Of a stretch of DNA of 34,731 nt, positions 15,902-25,032 are shown one piece after another. Source of the DNA: CALSMU01 sp963926405 (GTDB taxonomy: Bacteria > Bacteroidota > Bacteroidia > Flavobacteriales_D > Parvicellaceae). Each line of letters starts with the position of its first letter. The stretch's first letter is position 1. The stretch lies in assembly GCA_963926405.1 (NCBI GenBank), contig CAWUXI010000065.1, positions 1-34,731 of the forward strand, read 5' to 3'. The position numbers and the translations under genes were made by a program. The notes beneath the pieces are model-generated. The model did not search any database. It was given only the letters and a program-made list of their open reading frames with translations, and was not told the DNA's origin.

Positions 15902-15947
15902 CAAAGTGTTATTTATTAATTTGTTACGGTTATTTAAATCAAAGATC

Positions 15948-18900
15948 ATGAAAAGATATAATTTACTATTTAAAGCAATATTTTTAGTTTTTCTATTGTT
16001 CCTTATTCAAGGTTGTTCTGAGCAGGTTCAGAAAAAAATGAGAGTAAATTCTGAATTTGCATCTTATATAGGAGCTTACACTTCAGGTTTGATATCTAAA
16101 GAATCTACAATTCAAATTCAACTCACAGAAGATTATGATGGAGAGATAAATTACGAAGCTCCGATTGAAACTGATTTATTTGATTTTAATCCTTCAATAT
16201 CTGGTGAAGCCTGGTGGGTTAATTCCAATACAATTGAGTTTAGGCCGGATGAATTATTAGCGTCCGGTCAACAATACGAAGTTAATTTTAGACTTTCGGC
16301 TCTTATAGATATTTCCGATGAATTAGAAGTATTCTCATTTAATTTTTCAACAGTAAAACAAAATTTCATGGTTTATGTTGATGGCCTTTCAACCACAGAT
16401 CTTAGTGATTTTAAAAACCAAAAACTAGAAGGGAGGCTAGTAACAGCAGATTTAGCAGATTCTTTAAGTGTTGAAAAGACTTTACAAGCTTACCAGAATG
16501 GTAAAGAATTAGCGATCTCTTGGATTCATATTGATGGTTTAGTGCATCGGTTTGTTGTAAATGGAATATTACGTAAGAATAAACAGTCATCTGTAAAGCT
16601 TGTTTATAATGGAACTGCTATGGATGTCGATGAAAGTTTTGATGAAGTAGTTGAAATTCCAGCATTGGGAGATTTTAAAGTAACAAAAATGGATGTCATT
16701 CATGAACCTGAGCAGTATGTGCGGATTCATTTTTCGGATCCATTAAAAACGGATCAAGTCTTGAATGGAATAATTACGATAGAAGATTTAAGTAATCTTC
16801 GTTTTTCAGTTGAGGGACATAATGTAAATGTTTATTTACCAAATAGGGTGGCTGGAAATAAAACAGTAACAGTCGACCCAGGAGTAAAAAACAGTAATGA
16901 TTATAAGATGATCGAAGGTGATGCTATTGAATTGGTTTTTGAGGGAATCAAACCTGATGTTCGATTGGTTGGAGGTGGAGTAATTATTCCAAATACTAAG
17001 GAAGGGTTGCTATTTCCCTTTGAAGCTGTAAACCTTAGAGCAGTTGATGTATATATAACTAAAATTTACCAAAAGAATGTATTGCAATTTTTGCAAGTAA
17101 ATAATTTGGATGGAAGTTATCAGTTAAAGCGCGTTTCGAATGAAGTTATGCGTAAAAGAATTGATTTGAATCAAATGTCAAAAGTTAACTTACATGAATG
17201 GAATAGGTTTCAGCTTGATTTAAGTGAAATGTGCTCAGTTGATCCTGGGGCAATTTATCAAATTGAATTACGATTCAAACAAGCATATAGTGCTTATGGT
17301 TGCGAAGGACAGAAAACGGATGAAAACCTTGAAGAAATAGAAGTTTCGCAAGAGAAAGATTGGAATGAAAACGGCTGGGAATCTTATGATTACTGGTACG
17401 ACTACGACTATTGGGATTATGATGAGGATTATGATTATAAAGAAAGAGAGAATCCTTGTAACGCTTCTTACTATAGAAATAGGTCTCTTAAAGCAAATGT
17501 GTTGGCTTCAGATGTAGGCATTGTAGCAAAAGCAGGAGGCGACAAAACAATGCATATTTTCTTAAACAATATACTTTCTACCGACCCTATCTCTGGTTCT
17601 ACAATTGAATTTTACGATTACCAACAGCAATTATTGGGAACTACTGTTTCTGATGAAAAAGGAATGGCTTCTATAAAGCTAAATAAAAAACCTTTTGTTG
17701 TAGTTGCTAAGTATGGTAACCAAAGAGGATATTTGAAACTAAGAGATGGAGAAGCACTTTCCATGAGTAAGTTTGATGTGGCAGGAGCAACTGTTCAGAA
17801 AGGAATTAAAGGTTTTATATATGCAGAGAGAGGAGTATGGAGACCAGGGGACTCTATTTATGTTTCTTTTATGCTCGAAGACAAAAACAATATTCTTCCA
17901 GTAAAACATCCAGTAACATTTGAACTATATAATCCGCAAGGTCAGTTAGTGGAAAAGAAAGTAACTTCTAAAAATGTAAACGGATTATTTGATTTTAGGA
18001 CAGCAACAGCAATGGAAGATGTCACGGGTAATTACTCAGCTCGTGTTAAGGTTGGAAATAGAATTTTCACTAAAAACTTAAAAGTTGAAACAGTTAAACC
18101 AAATCGTTTAAAAATATACCTTGATTTTGGAAAAGATAAGTTGTCTCAACTCGACGAATCAAACAAAGGTACTATTAGCGTGAAATGGTTGCATGGAGCA
18201 ATTGCAAGAAATCTTAAAGCAAAAATTGATTTAACGGTTAATTCAAAGCGAACAACATTTAATAAGTATGAGAGATTTGTTTTTGATGACCCTTTAAAAA
18301 ATTACAACACGGAAGAACAAACTGTTTTTGAAGCTTTTGTTGATGAAAATGGAGAAGCATCTGTTAATCCAGATATTTATATCGGAAATTCTGCTCCAGG
18401 AATGTTAACAGCTAATTTCGTAACAAAAGTATTTGAAGAAGGTGGAGGTTTTAGTATTGATCGCTATTCAATCCCTTATTCTCCATATAAAAGTTATGTT
18501 GGTGTAGATGTTCCAGAAGGAAATCTTTACAGAGGGACTCTGGTCACAGATGAAGACCATACTATCGATATTGCAACTGTTGATGCCAATGGAGAGCCTA
18601 TCTCAAGAAGTAACTTAGATGTAAAGGTTTATAAAATTCAATGGCGTTGGTGGTGGGATAGTTATGATAATAATTTGGCAAGTTATCTGGCTAAATCCAG
18701 TACAATTCCAGTTTACACGAACAAAATTAGTACTGCTAAAGGAAAAGGACAATTTAATTTCAGAGTCAACCGACCTGAATGGGGTAGGTATGTAGTTCAA
18801 ATTACTGATCCTGTAAGTGGGCATACAACAGGGAAAGTATTCTATGTAGATTGGCCTTATTGGGCTAGAACTGAAAGAACCAACTCTGAAAATGCAACAA

Positions 18901-21545
18901 TGTTAGCATTTTCAACGGATAAGGAGACTTATTCCGCTGGAGAAACGGTTAAGCTGTCATTCCCTTCTGCAGAAAAAGGAAAAGCAATTGTGGCTTTAGA
19001 GTCAGGAACAAAAGTTATTGAGAAGTTCTTAATTGATACAGAAAAAGGAGAGACTAATTATGCGTTTAAAACAACTACTGAGATGGCTCCTAATGTATAT
19101 GTTCATGTGACATTATTGCAGCCGCATAATTCAACAGAGAATGATATGCCAATTCGTCTGTACGGAGTAGCACCAATAATTGTTGAAGACCCGAATTCAC
19201 ATTTTAATCCAATAATTAAAATGGAAGATGTATTGCGCCCTGAAACTTTAGCAAATATTACTGTCAGTGAAAAAGAGGGAAAGGAGATGACTTACACTTT
19301 AGCAATTGTAGATGATGGGTTGTTAGATCTCACAGGGTTTAAAACCCCTCGTCCGTGGGATTATTTTTATGCAAGAGAAGCCTTAGGAGTAAAATCATGG
19401 GATATGTACGATGACGTAATGGGAGCATTTGGAACAGAAATGGATAAACTATTAGCAATTGGTGGAGATGGATCAGCAGAAACAAAGAAACCGACAAAAG
19501 CACATAGATTTGAGCCAATGGTTAGATTTATTGGGCCATTTCACGTAAAAGCTGGTGGTCAAATAACGCATAAAATAGATGTACCTAATTATGTTGGCTC
19601 GGTCCGTGTAATGGTGGTTGCTGGTCAAGATGGGAAATACGGGAATTCAGAAAAGACAGTTCCTGTGAGAAGTCCATTAATGGTTTTAGGGACTTTACCA
19701 AGAGTGTTAGGGCCAACTGAAAGAGTGTTTTTACCGGTAAATGTTTTTGCAATGGAAAAACAGGTTAAGAACGTTACGCTTACAATAGAAACAAATGATA
19801 AAGTGAAAGTTTTGGGGTCATGTACAAAATCAATTTCATTTGCTAATCCTGGTGATGAAGTTGTGAATTTTGAACTTGAAGTATTAGAATCTATTGGGAT
19901 TGCAAAAGTAAAAATTATTGCAATAAGTGGTAATGAAAGGGCAAAACACGAAATCGAACTGGATGTCCGAACACCCAATCCTTCCGTATCCGACATTTAT
20001 GAAGGGGTTGTTGATCCTGGAGAATCATGGAATCCACAGTTCGCCTTTAAAGGTATACAGGGAACTAATTTAGCTACAATTGAGGTTAGTTCGTTTCCTC
20101 CTCTTAATTTGGATCAGCGATTGAAGTATTTAATTCAATACCCTCATGGGTGTATTGAGCAAACTACATCATCTGTGTTCCCTCAATTAGCTTTGGATAA
20201 AGTGATGGATTTGAACAATGATTATAAGATTCAAATTAACCAGAATATTAAAGCAGGTATTGATCGGTTAAAGTTATTCCAAACATCTGAAGGTGGCTTT
20301 GCTTATTGGCCAGGACAAACGGAAGATAATGAATGGGGGACGAATTATGGTGGGCATTTTATTCTTGAAGCTGAAGTAAAGGGGTTTACGTTGCCACACA
20401 ACATGAAGAAAAGATGGGTAAAGTACCAAAGAAAAATGGCTACAAACTATCGGTCTTCAGATGGTGTTTCTAATTTTCATGGAGCAGCACATTATAATGA
20501 TTTGACGCAAGCTTATCGACTTTACACTTTAGCGTTGGCTAAGTCACCAGAAATAGGAGCTATGAATAGGCTTAGAGAATCAAATAACCTAAGTTTAACT
20601 GCTAAATGGAGACTAGCCGCTGCTTATCAATTAATTGGGCAAACTGAAGCTGCTGAAAAGCTCGTAAATAACCTTACTTCAGATGTTCCTAATTATAAGG
20701 AGTTATCTTATACATATGGCTCTGACCTCAGAGATGAAGCGATGATTTTAGAAACGATGATTTTAATGAAGAGCCGTTCTAAATCAGGTGCACTTGCTAA
20801 GAAGTTGGCAGAAGAAATGAATTCAAGTCAATGGATGAGTACGCAGACAACCGCTTATTGTTTGTTGTCAATGAGTAAATACTTAGGCTCTTCAAGTTCT
20901 GATAAAACAATGCGCTTTACTTATAACATAAATGGCGGTTCCTCCATCTCTAAGTCAACTCAAGTAGCAATCTACAAGTCAACGTTGAGTGTGAAAGGAA
21001 CTGAAAGCGGACTAAATATCAAAAATACGGGTAAAGGATTGCTTTATGCTAAGCTTGTAGTGGAGGGAACCCCTGTAATTGGAGATCAAAGTAGTTCGTC
21101 AAGTAATCTATCAATCAACGTTAGTTATGTTGATATGACTGGAAAGTCTATTGATCCTAGAAGGATAATACAAGGCACTGATTTTATTGCAGAGGTAAAA
21201 ATATCTAATCCAGGAACGCGGGGGACATTGAAAGAAATGACCTTAAATGAAATATTTCCTTCAGGATGGGAAATTCACAACACGCGAATGGACGAATTTA
21301 CAAGCGCAGTTACAAGCAGTAATTTTGATTATCAAGACATAAGAGATGATAGAGTGTATACTTATTTTGGAGTTGCTAAAGGTACTTCGAAAGTCTTTAA
21401 GGTACAGTTAAACGCGACTTACTTAGGTAAATTTTATCTTCCGACTATAGAGAGTGAGGCGATGTATGATAATACGGTTAATGCAAGAACTCCTGGGTTT
21501 TGGGTTGAAGTTGTAAAAGATGGAGGAGTAGCAATGGCAAAATAA
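15948..21545 (+). CDS. Bacterial alpha-2-macroglobulin family lipoprotein
   Basis: This 1865-residue lipoprotein (lipobox LIQGC, Cys23) is a bacterial alpha-2-macroglobulin. These proteins trap attacking proteases in the periplasm: cleavage of a bait region exposes an internal thioester that binds the attacker. The thioester motif CIEQ (C1402, E1404, Q1405) is intact within LIQYPHGCIEQTTSS. Beta-sandwich MG domains fill the first ~1000 residues, with ERGVWRPGDSIYVSF near 627 as a typical MG3-like start. A C-terminal helical thioester domain and final MG domain follow. An 18-residue run of only Tyr, Asp, Trp and Glu lies at 480-497. Such genes often stand beside pbpC (penicillin-binding protein 1C); no pbpC is here. 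The ATG at 15948 is chosen because it gives the lipoprotein signal and follows a good promoter. Confidence 0.93.
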   Translation: MKRYNLLFKAIFLVFLLFLIQGCSEQVQKKMRVNSEFASYIGAYTSGLISKESTIQIQLTEDYDGEINYEAPIETDLFDFNPSISGEAWWVNSNTIEFRPDELLASGQQYEVNFRLSALIDISDELEVFSFNFSTVKQNFMVYVDGLSTTDLSDFKNQKLEGRLVTADLADSLSVEKTLQAYQNGKELAISWIHIDGLVHRFVVNGILRKNKQSSVKLVYNGTAMDVDESFDEVVEIPALGDFKVTKMDVIHEPEQYVRIHFSDPLKTDQVLNGIITIEDLSNLRFSVEGHNVNVYLPNRVAGNKTVTVDPGVKNSNDYKMIEGDAIELVFEGIKPDVRLVGGGVIIPNTKEGLLFPFEAVNLRAVDVYITKIYQKNVLQFLQVNNLDGSYQLKRVSNEVMRKRIDLNQMSKVNLHEWNRFQLDLSEMCSVDPGAIYQIELRFKQAYSAYGCEGQKTDENLEEIEVSQEKDWNENGWESYDYWYDYDYWDYDEDYDYKERENPCNASYYRNRSLKANVLASDVGIVAKAGGDKTMHIFLNNILSTDPISGSTIEFYDYQQQLLGTTVSDEKGMASIKLNKKPFVVVAKYGNQRGYLKLRDGEALSMSKFDVAGATVQKGIKGFIYAERGVWRPGDSIYVSFMLEDKNNILPVKHPVTFELYNPQGQLVEKKVTSKNVNGLFDFRTATAMEDVTGNYSARVKVGNRIFTKNLKVETVKPNRLKIYLDFGKDKLSQLDESNKGTISVKWLHGAIARNLKAKIDLTVNSKRTTFNKYERFVFDDPLKNYNTEEQTVFEAFVDENGEASVNPDIYIGNSAPGMLTANFVTKVFEEGGGFSIDRYSIPYSPYKSYVGVDVPEGNLYRGTLVTDEDHTIDIATVDANGEPISRSNLDVKVYKIQWRWWWDSYDNNLASYLAKSSTIPVYTNKISTAKGKGQFNFRVNRPEWGRYVVQITDPVSGHTTGKVFYVDWPYWARTERTNSENATMLAFSTDKETYSAGETVKLSFPSAEKGKAIVALESGTKVIEKFLIDTEKGETNYAFKTTTEMAPNVYVHVTLLQPHNSTENDMPIRLYGVAPIIVEDPNSHFNPIIKMEDVLRPETLANITVSEKEGKEMTYTLAIVDDGLLDLTGFKTPRPWDYFYAREALGVKSWDMYDDVMGAFGTEMDKLLAIGGDGSAETKKPTKAHRFEPMVRFIGPFHVKAGGQITHKIDVPNYVGSVRVMVVAGQDGKYGNSEKTVPVRSPLMVLGTLPRVLGPTERVFLPVNVFAMEKQVKNVTLTIETNDKVKVLGSCTKSISFANPGDEVVNFELEVLESIGIAKVKIIAISGNERAKHEIELDVRTPNPSVSDIYEGVVDPGESWNPQFAFKGIQGTNLATIEVSSFPPLNLDQRLKYLIQYPHGCIEQTTSSVFPQLALDKVMDLNNDYKIQINQNIKAGIDRLKLFQTSEGGFAYWPGQTEDNEWGTNYGGHFILEAEVKGFTLPHNMKKRWVKYQRKMATNYRSSDGVSNFHGAAHYNDLTQAYRLYTLALAKSPEIGAMNRLRESNNLSLTAKWRLAAAYQLIGQTEAAEKLVNNLTSDVPNYKELSYTYGSDLRDEAMILETMILMKSRSKSGALAKKLAEEMNSSQWMSTQTTAYCLLSMSKYLGSSSSDKTMRFTYNINGGSSISKSTQVAIYKSTLSVKGTESGLNIKNTGKGLLYAKLVVEGTPVIGDQSSSSSNLSINVSYVDMTGKSIDPRRIIQGTDFIAEVKISNPGTRGTLKEMTLNEIFPSGWEIHNTRMDEFTSAVTSSNFDYQDIRDDRVYTYFGVAKGTSKVFKVQLNATYLGKFYLPTIESEAMYDNTVNARTPGFWVEVVKDGGVAMAK

Positions 21546-21554
21546 TAAAATCTA

Positions 21555-21584
21555 ACCAGCGGCGCAATGCTATGTGCCGCTGGT
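21555..21584. terminator. Strong hairpin between converging genes
   Basis: ACCAGCGGC (21555-21563) pairs perfectly with GCCGCTGGT (21576-21584), and three more pairs (one G-T) extend the stem inward. It lies 10 bases after the alpha-2-macroglobulin stop and 18 bases before the end of the converging ldcA gene. There is no T-run on either side, so it is a hairpin likely to mark transcript ends rather than a classic intrinsic terminator. Confidence 0.55.
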
Positions 21585-21602
21585 AGTTATAAGTTTATAC
21601 CT

Positions 21603-22628
21603 TTAAACAACAGCAGGTTCTAGCAGTTTTAAAGATCCAATATTCGCATTCATTTCTGCTCTAATTCCTAAAGGTAAAGTCCATTTATCTTTTATATGGC
21701 CAAATTTTGCGCCATAAAAAACAGGAATATTTAAGTTTGAAAGATGATCCTGGAAGACTTGTTTTAAAGTCAATGATTTTTCTGGTTCTTCTGGATCACA
21801 TTTCCTACATTCTCCTAGTATAATTCCGTTTACTTGAGAAAGAATCCCAGCTAACTTTAACTGCACCAGCATTCTATCAATTTTATAAGGTTCTTCGTTG
21901 ATGTCTTCCAAGAATAGAAGCTTTCCGTTCATGTCGGGTAGGTAAGGAGTACCAATTAATTGACTAAATACGGTTAGGTTGCCACCAATTAACTCCCCTT
22001 GGGAAACACCTTTACTTATTGTGTAAAAATCACTTTGAGCAGGCGCTAGCATTTCAGTTTCTTCTTTATCAAAGAGCGTTTCTGTAAAGTACTTCTTGGT
22101 GAAATCAGTCCAAGTGGAGTATCCGACAGGACCATGGAAAGAAGTCATTTCTGCTTTTGTGTAAAATGCGGTTAATAAAGCAGTGATATCGCTCATTCCA
22201 ATAAATGCTTTGGGGTTTTCTTTTATAATATCGTAATCTAATAAGGGCAGCACTCTAGCGCATCCAGAACCTCCACGCATTGCCAAGACGCCATTAATGT
22301 TCGGATTTCTAAACATGTCCATGATTTCTTTAGCCCGGTTTTCATCGGTGTCCGATAAATAACCATGTTGCGTTGAAAGCGTTTTGCCAGGGACCATTTT
22401 CAAGCCAACCGAAGCCAGTTTTATTTTACAGTTTTCAATTGAGCTTGCAGTGAAGACGGCTCCTCCTGGTGCAATTACACCAATGGTGTCTCCTTTTTTT
22501 AACGCTTTGGGTAGAGTAAGGTTTTGAAATAAAAAAGGAGTTGATTCAGTAGTTTTAATAAAGCTACTCAAAAGTGGAATACTAGCTGCTGCTAAACCAG
22601 TCTTAAATATAAAGTTTCTCCTATCCAT
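21603..22628 (-). CDS. LD-carboxypeptidase, peptidase family S66
   Basis: This 341-residue enzyme belongs to the S66 family (LdcA-like), which trims the terminal D-alanine from murein tetrapeptides during peptidoglycan recycling. The Ser-Glu-His catalytic residues are visible: S146 in FIGMSDIT, E241 in LLFLEDINEEPYKIDRML, and H311 in GAKFGHIKDKW. GVIAPGG near residue 50 and MRGGSG at 118-122 are further family marks. The N-terminus DRRNFIFKTGLAAASIPLL looks like a twin-arginine signal, so it may act outside the cytoplasm, unlike E. coli LdcA. It starts 17 bases after the peroxiredoxin gene on the same strand, so the two are probably an operon. Confidence 0.9.
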   Translation of the reverse strand: MDRRNFIFKTGLAAASIPLLSSFIKTTESTPFLFQNLTLPKALKKGDTIGVIAPGGAVFTASSIENCKIKLASVGLKMVPGKTLSTQHGYLSDTDENRAKEIMDMFRNPNINGVLAMRGGSGCARVLPLLDYDIIKENPKAFIGMSDITALLTAFYTKAEMTSFHGPVGYSTWTDFTKKYFTETLFDKEETEMLAPAQSDFYTISKGVSQGELIGGNLTVFSQLIGTPYLPDMNGKLLFLEDINEEPYKIDRMLVQLKLAGILSQVNGIILGECRKCDPEEPEKSLTLKQVFQDHLSNLNIPVFYGAKFGHIKDKWTLPLGIRAEMNANIGSLKLLEPAVV

Positions 22629-22645
22629 ATATTCAAATATAGCAA

Positions 22646-23098
22646 TTACTGTGCTAAAGCAAGCAGCGATTCTTTGACGTGTTTACCTGCAGAAAGTTGG
22701 TCGCTAAAAACATGAATAATGACACCTTCTTTATTGATAACAAAAGTTGTACGACCTGGAATTATTAGTAAATCATTTGATACACCAAATAATTTTCTAA
22801 CTTTTTTATTTCCGTCACTCAATAATATAAATGGTAAACTATGATTTTCAGCAAAACTGACATGACTTTTAACATCATCTGAACTAATTCCAATTACTTC
22901 GCAACCTAAGTCTTTAAAGTCTTGATAGGCATCTCTAAAGGAACAAGCTTGCGCAGTGCAGACTTTCGTTTCATTTCTTGGGTAGAAATAAATAACCAAA
23001 TTCTTTTTACCTATTATAGTGTCAATATTAAACAAGTTTCCACGTTGATCTGATAAAATGAAGCTTGGTATTTTATCTCCTTTTTTTAGTTTTGTCAT
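22646..23098 (-). CDS. Peroxiredoxin, BCP/PrxQ type
   Basis: This 150-residue thioredoxin-fold peroxidase reduces hydrogen peroxide and organic hydroperoxides. The peroxidatic Cys47 and resolving Cys52 are five residues apart in KVCTAQACSFRD, the hallmark of the PrxQ/BCP subfamily. The motif differs slightly from the common TPGCT: here it reads TKVCT. Other family strings are KGDKIPSFILSDQRGN at the start, VIGISSDDVKSHVSFAENHSLPF, and GRTTFVINKEGVI. No signal peptide, so cytoplasmic. It is followed by an S66 carboxypeptidase 17 bases later. Confidence 0.92.
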   Translation of the reverse strand: MTKLKKGDKIPSFILSDQRGNLFNIDTIIGKKNLVIYFYPRNETKVCTAQACSFRDAYQDFKDLGCEVIGISSDDVKSHVSFAENHSLPFILLSDGNKKVRKLFGVSNDLLIIPGRTTFVINKEGVIIHVFSDQLSAGKHVKESLLALAQ

Positions 23099-23178
23099 AG
23101 TTAATTCATTCTATGTTCTCTGTTCCTGTATTCTCAATCTCTAATGAGAAAAATAGATTGCGAACGAGAAGCGCGTTT

Positions 23179-23640
23179 TTACTCTAATTGTTTAAATAAG
23201 TCTTTGAATTCTACCCAGAACTCATCCATTCCGATGAGGTGCTTTTCGTAAAACTCGAAAATAGTTTGCCAGTTATCTTTGTTGTACATATTTACTTTGT
23301 CTATGCTAATTGATAATCGACATAGGGTGACCTTATACTCATTGGTGAAGTGTTCATTCCAATCCCATTCAATTCCTGTCAAATTATGGAAAACACCTTT
23401 TACTTCCTTAAACTGAGCGTAATATATTTCACGAATTCCGGAATCTTCCATTTGAAGATCAATGCAAATTTTAGCAGTTTTTTTATCTGCTTCTAATCTG
23501 AAATACAAATCTTTAGCTCCAGTTTTATAATTCATCCAATTTACTTTGCTAAAGTCTGCAGACTTATGCCGTTTCATAAATTTTCCAAAGCTAGTCCAGA
23601 ATAATTTTCGTAATTCGTATGCTTCCTCTTTTCCGTACAT
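23179..23640 (-). CDS. DUF4268 domain-containing protein
   Basis: This 153-residue cytoplasmic protein matches the DUF4268 pattern seen in Bacteroidota: KEEAYELRKLFWTSFGKFMKRH at the start, WMNYKTGAKDLYFRLEADKKTAKICIDL in the middle, and IEWDWNEHF later. Its function is unknown; part of this family is found fused to or beside nuclease-like domains, but no such domain is seen here. It is 80 bases upstream of the peroxiredoxin gene on the same strand, so it could be loosely linked in transcription. The ATG at 23640 is well placed. Confidence 0.75.
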   Translation of the reverse strand: MYGKEEAYELRKLFWTSFGKFMKRHKSADFSKVNWMNYKTGAKDLYFRLEADKKTAKICIDLQMEDSGIREIYYAQFKEVKGVFHNLTGIEWDWNEHFTNEYKVTLCRLSISIDKVNMYNKDNWQTIFEFYEKHLIGMDEFWVEFKDLFKQLE

Positions 23641-23988
23641 CGTTGCAATTTACATTTGTTTTGAAGATAATTTACGCATTTATTAAGGATGAATCTTAAA
23701 ATTTGTCGTTTTCAAAAAAGAAGAATCTTCAGTAAGATTCGATCGGTATTCCTTCGTAATACTGATGTTTTGCAAAGAAACAATTTTGTCTGATTGTTTC
23801 TTAGACTTGCAGCAAAGGAGTTTTCATAGTATCGAAAATACATCTTTAAATTTGATTTTATTATGAAAATGCATCTTCAAGTTTTTTCATAAACTTTCAA
23901 AAGTTATGAATGTTTTGATGCGAATTAACTTTTAGAACCCTGTATTAGAAAAGGAAGTGTACCTTTGTGTAGAATAAATTACAAAATA
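23641..23988. other. Gene-free stretch with a series of hairpins
   Basis: No gene is seen. Four dyads occur in a row. GAATCTT/AAGATTC is at 23723-23740 (4-base loop). GTATT/AATAC is at 23746-23762. AAGAAACAAT/ATTGTTTCTT is at 23775-23802 (8-base loop). TTATGAAAA/TTTTCATAA spans 23861-23892. The right end holds the -7 element of the response regulator. A small RNA or a structured regulatory region is possible. Confidence 0.4.
23960..23967 (+). promoter_or_regulatory. TAnnTTTG -7 element for the response regulator
   Basis: TACCTTTG is an exact consensus match. It would start a transcript near 23972, which makes the in-frame TTG at 23965 unusable and supports the TTG start at 23989. No strong -33 element was found. 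Confidence 0.45.
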
Positions 23989-24678
23989 TTGAAAGTTAAA
24001 ATACTTATAGCAGATGGAAGTGATTTGGCTCGTTTAGGGTTAAAAGCGATGTTTAAAAACTCAAAAGATGTTGAAGTTTTGGGAGAGGCTAAATCTTCTC
24101 AAGAGCTTATGGTGAAAGTAGAAGAACTAAATCCTGATGTTGTTCTAATTGATTATGGGTCGAAAGATTTTTCCATTGATATTATTCCAAAAATTGGGTT
24201 AAAAAGCTTAAGGGCTAAGTTTATTGGTATTACATCTTACAGCTCTGGAAAAACGATAATATCTGCTATGAAAATTGGCATAGATAGTCATATTAAAAAA
24301 GATTGTTCTACTAAAGAAATAACTGATTCTGTTCTCGCTACAGCAAAAGGAGAGAAATTCTTTTGCGGTGAGTTGGTAGAATTGATGAGAGGGGAGAAAA
24401 TTAATGTCAAAGATGTTGAATTTGATGCTTTGTCTTGCGAACCTATTTCTCTTTCTGAAAGAGAGTTAGAGATAATAAAATTGATTGCAGAAGGATATAC
24501 AAACGCACAAATATCAGTTGTACTATACATTAGTAATCATACGGTAAATACCCATCGTAAAAACATTATGAAAAAGCTTGGAGTAAACAATACTGCTGGT
24601 ATTGTAATGTTTGCTGTCAAGTCAAATTTGGTTTGTCCAAATAAATTCTTGTTCAGCCCTCAAAACGAATCAAGCTAA
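23989..24678 (+). CDS. NarL/FixJ-type response regulator (receiver plus LuxR helix-turn-helix)
   Basis: This protein of about 229 residues starts at TTG 23989 (KVKILIADGSDLARLGL). An in-frame TTG at 23965 overlaps the promoter and is rejected. The receiver domain has the phosphoacceptor D55 in VVLIDYGSKD and the conserved Lys in SHIKKDCS, but the usual acidic pair near the start is reduced to one Asp (ADG instead of DD). The C-terminal LuxR-type domain (LSERELEIIKLIAEGYTNAQISVVLYIS, then VNTHRKNIMKKLGV) binds DNA. No sensor kinase gene is adjacent. It lies 66 bases before feoA, so it may control iron uptake; that is inferred from position only. Confidence 0.87.
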   Translation: MKVKILIADGSDLARLGLKAMFKNSKDVEVLGEAKSSQELMVKVEELNPDVVLIDYGSKDFSIDIIPKIGLKSLRAKFIGITSYSSGKTIISAMKIGIDSHIKKDCSTKEITDSVLATAKGEKFFCGELVELMRGEKINVKDVEFDALSCEPISLSERELEIIKLIAEGYTNAQISVVLYISNHTVNTHRKNIMKKLGVNNTAGIVMFAVKSNLVCPNKFLFSPQNESS

Positions 24679-24709
24679 ACGTTGCTCTTAATATACCTCA
24701 TTTATGGTA

Positions 24710-24740
24710 TTGTAGCATTTTATAGGTTTCCTTATCTTGC
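24710..24740 (+). promoter_or_regulatory. Possible feoA promoter
   Basis: TTG (24710-24712), a 20-base gap and TATCTTGC (24733-24740) match the Bacteroidota promoter layout, but the -7 part lacks one T of TAnnTTTG. It is close to the ATG at 24745, so the leader would be nearly absent. Weak candidate. Confidence 0.25.
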
Positions 24741-24744
24741 GCTC

Positions 24745-24975
24745 ATGAAATTACAACCGTTATCAAATCTTTTAAAAGGTGATAAGGCTATCATTAATAA
24801 GATTAAAGATAGTAGCTTGTCTCTAAAGTTAATGGAAATGGGTTGTATCCCAGGAGAAAGAGTGCGAGTTGATGCAATTTCACCCTTTGGTGATCCGATA
24901 GCAATTAGAGTGTCTGACTATACATTAAGTTTACGATTAAGCGACGCGAAGAATATTTTCGTGGTTATTGAGTAA
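24745..24975 (+). CDS. feoA: FeoA-type iron transport accessory protein
   Basis: This 76-residue protein has the SH3-like FeoA fold: LSNLLKGDKAIINKI, then LKLMEMGCIPGERVRVDAISPFGDPIAIRV and a final LRLSDAKNIFVVIE. In Fe(II) uptake FeoA sits on the cytoplasmic side of the FeoB pump. The ATG at 24745 gives the standard N-terminus; a possible earlier start at 24682 would add 21 residues with no family match. No feoB follows, which is unusual since feoA and feoB are nearly always adjacent. A LuxR-type regulator is upstream. It might work with a feoB elsewhere or have another role. Confidence 0.85.
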   Translation: MKLQPLSNLLKGDKAIINKIKDSSLSLKLMEMGCIPGERVRVDAISPFGDPIAIRVSDYTLSLRLSDAKNIFVVIE

Positions 24976-25007
24976 ATTCGATTCTTTTTATTTCCCTTTA
25001 ACTTACC

Positions 25008-25015
25008 TATATTTG
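25008..25015 (+). promoter_or_regulatory. TAnnTTTG -7 element before the zinc-ribbon gene
   Basis: TATATTTG is an exact consensus match, 18 bases before the ATG at 25033. It suggests that the zinc-ribbon gene and aroQ are transcribed separately from feoA. The -33 side shows only a T-run. Confidence 0.4.
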
Positions 25016-25032
25016 ATTTAAATTCTTTATGA

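Noticed and set aside
15906..15947. Earlier start for the alpha-2-macroglobulin
   Set aside because: It lies at the predicted transcription start and would spoil the lipoprotein signal.
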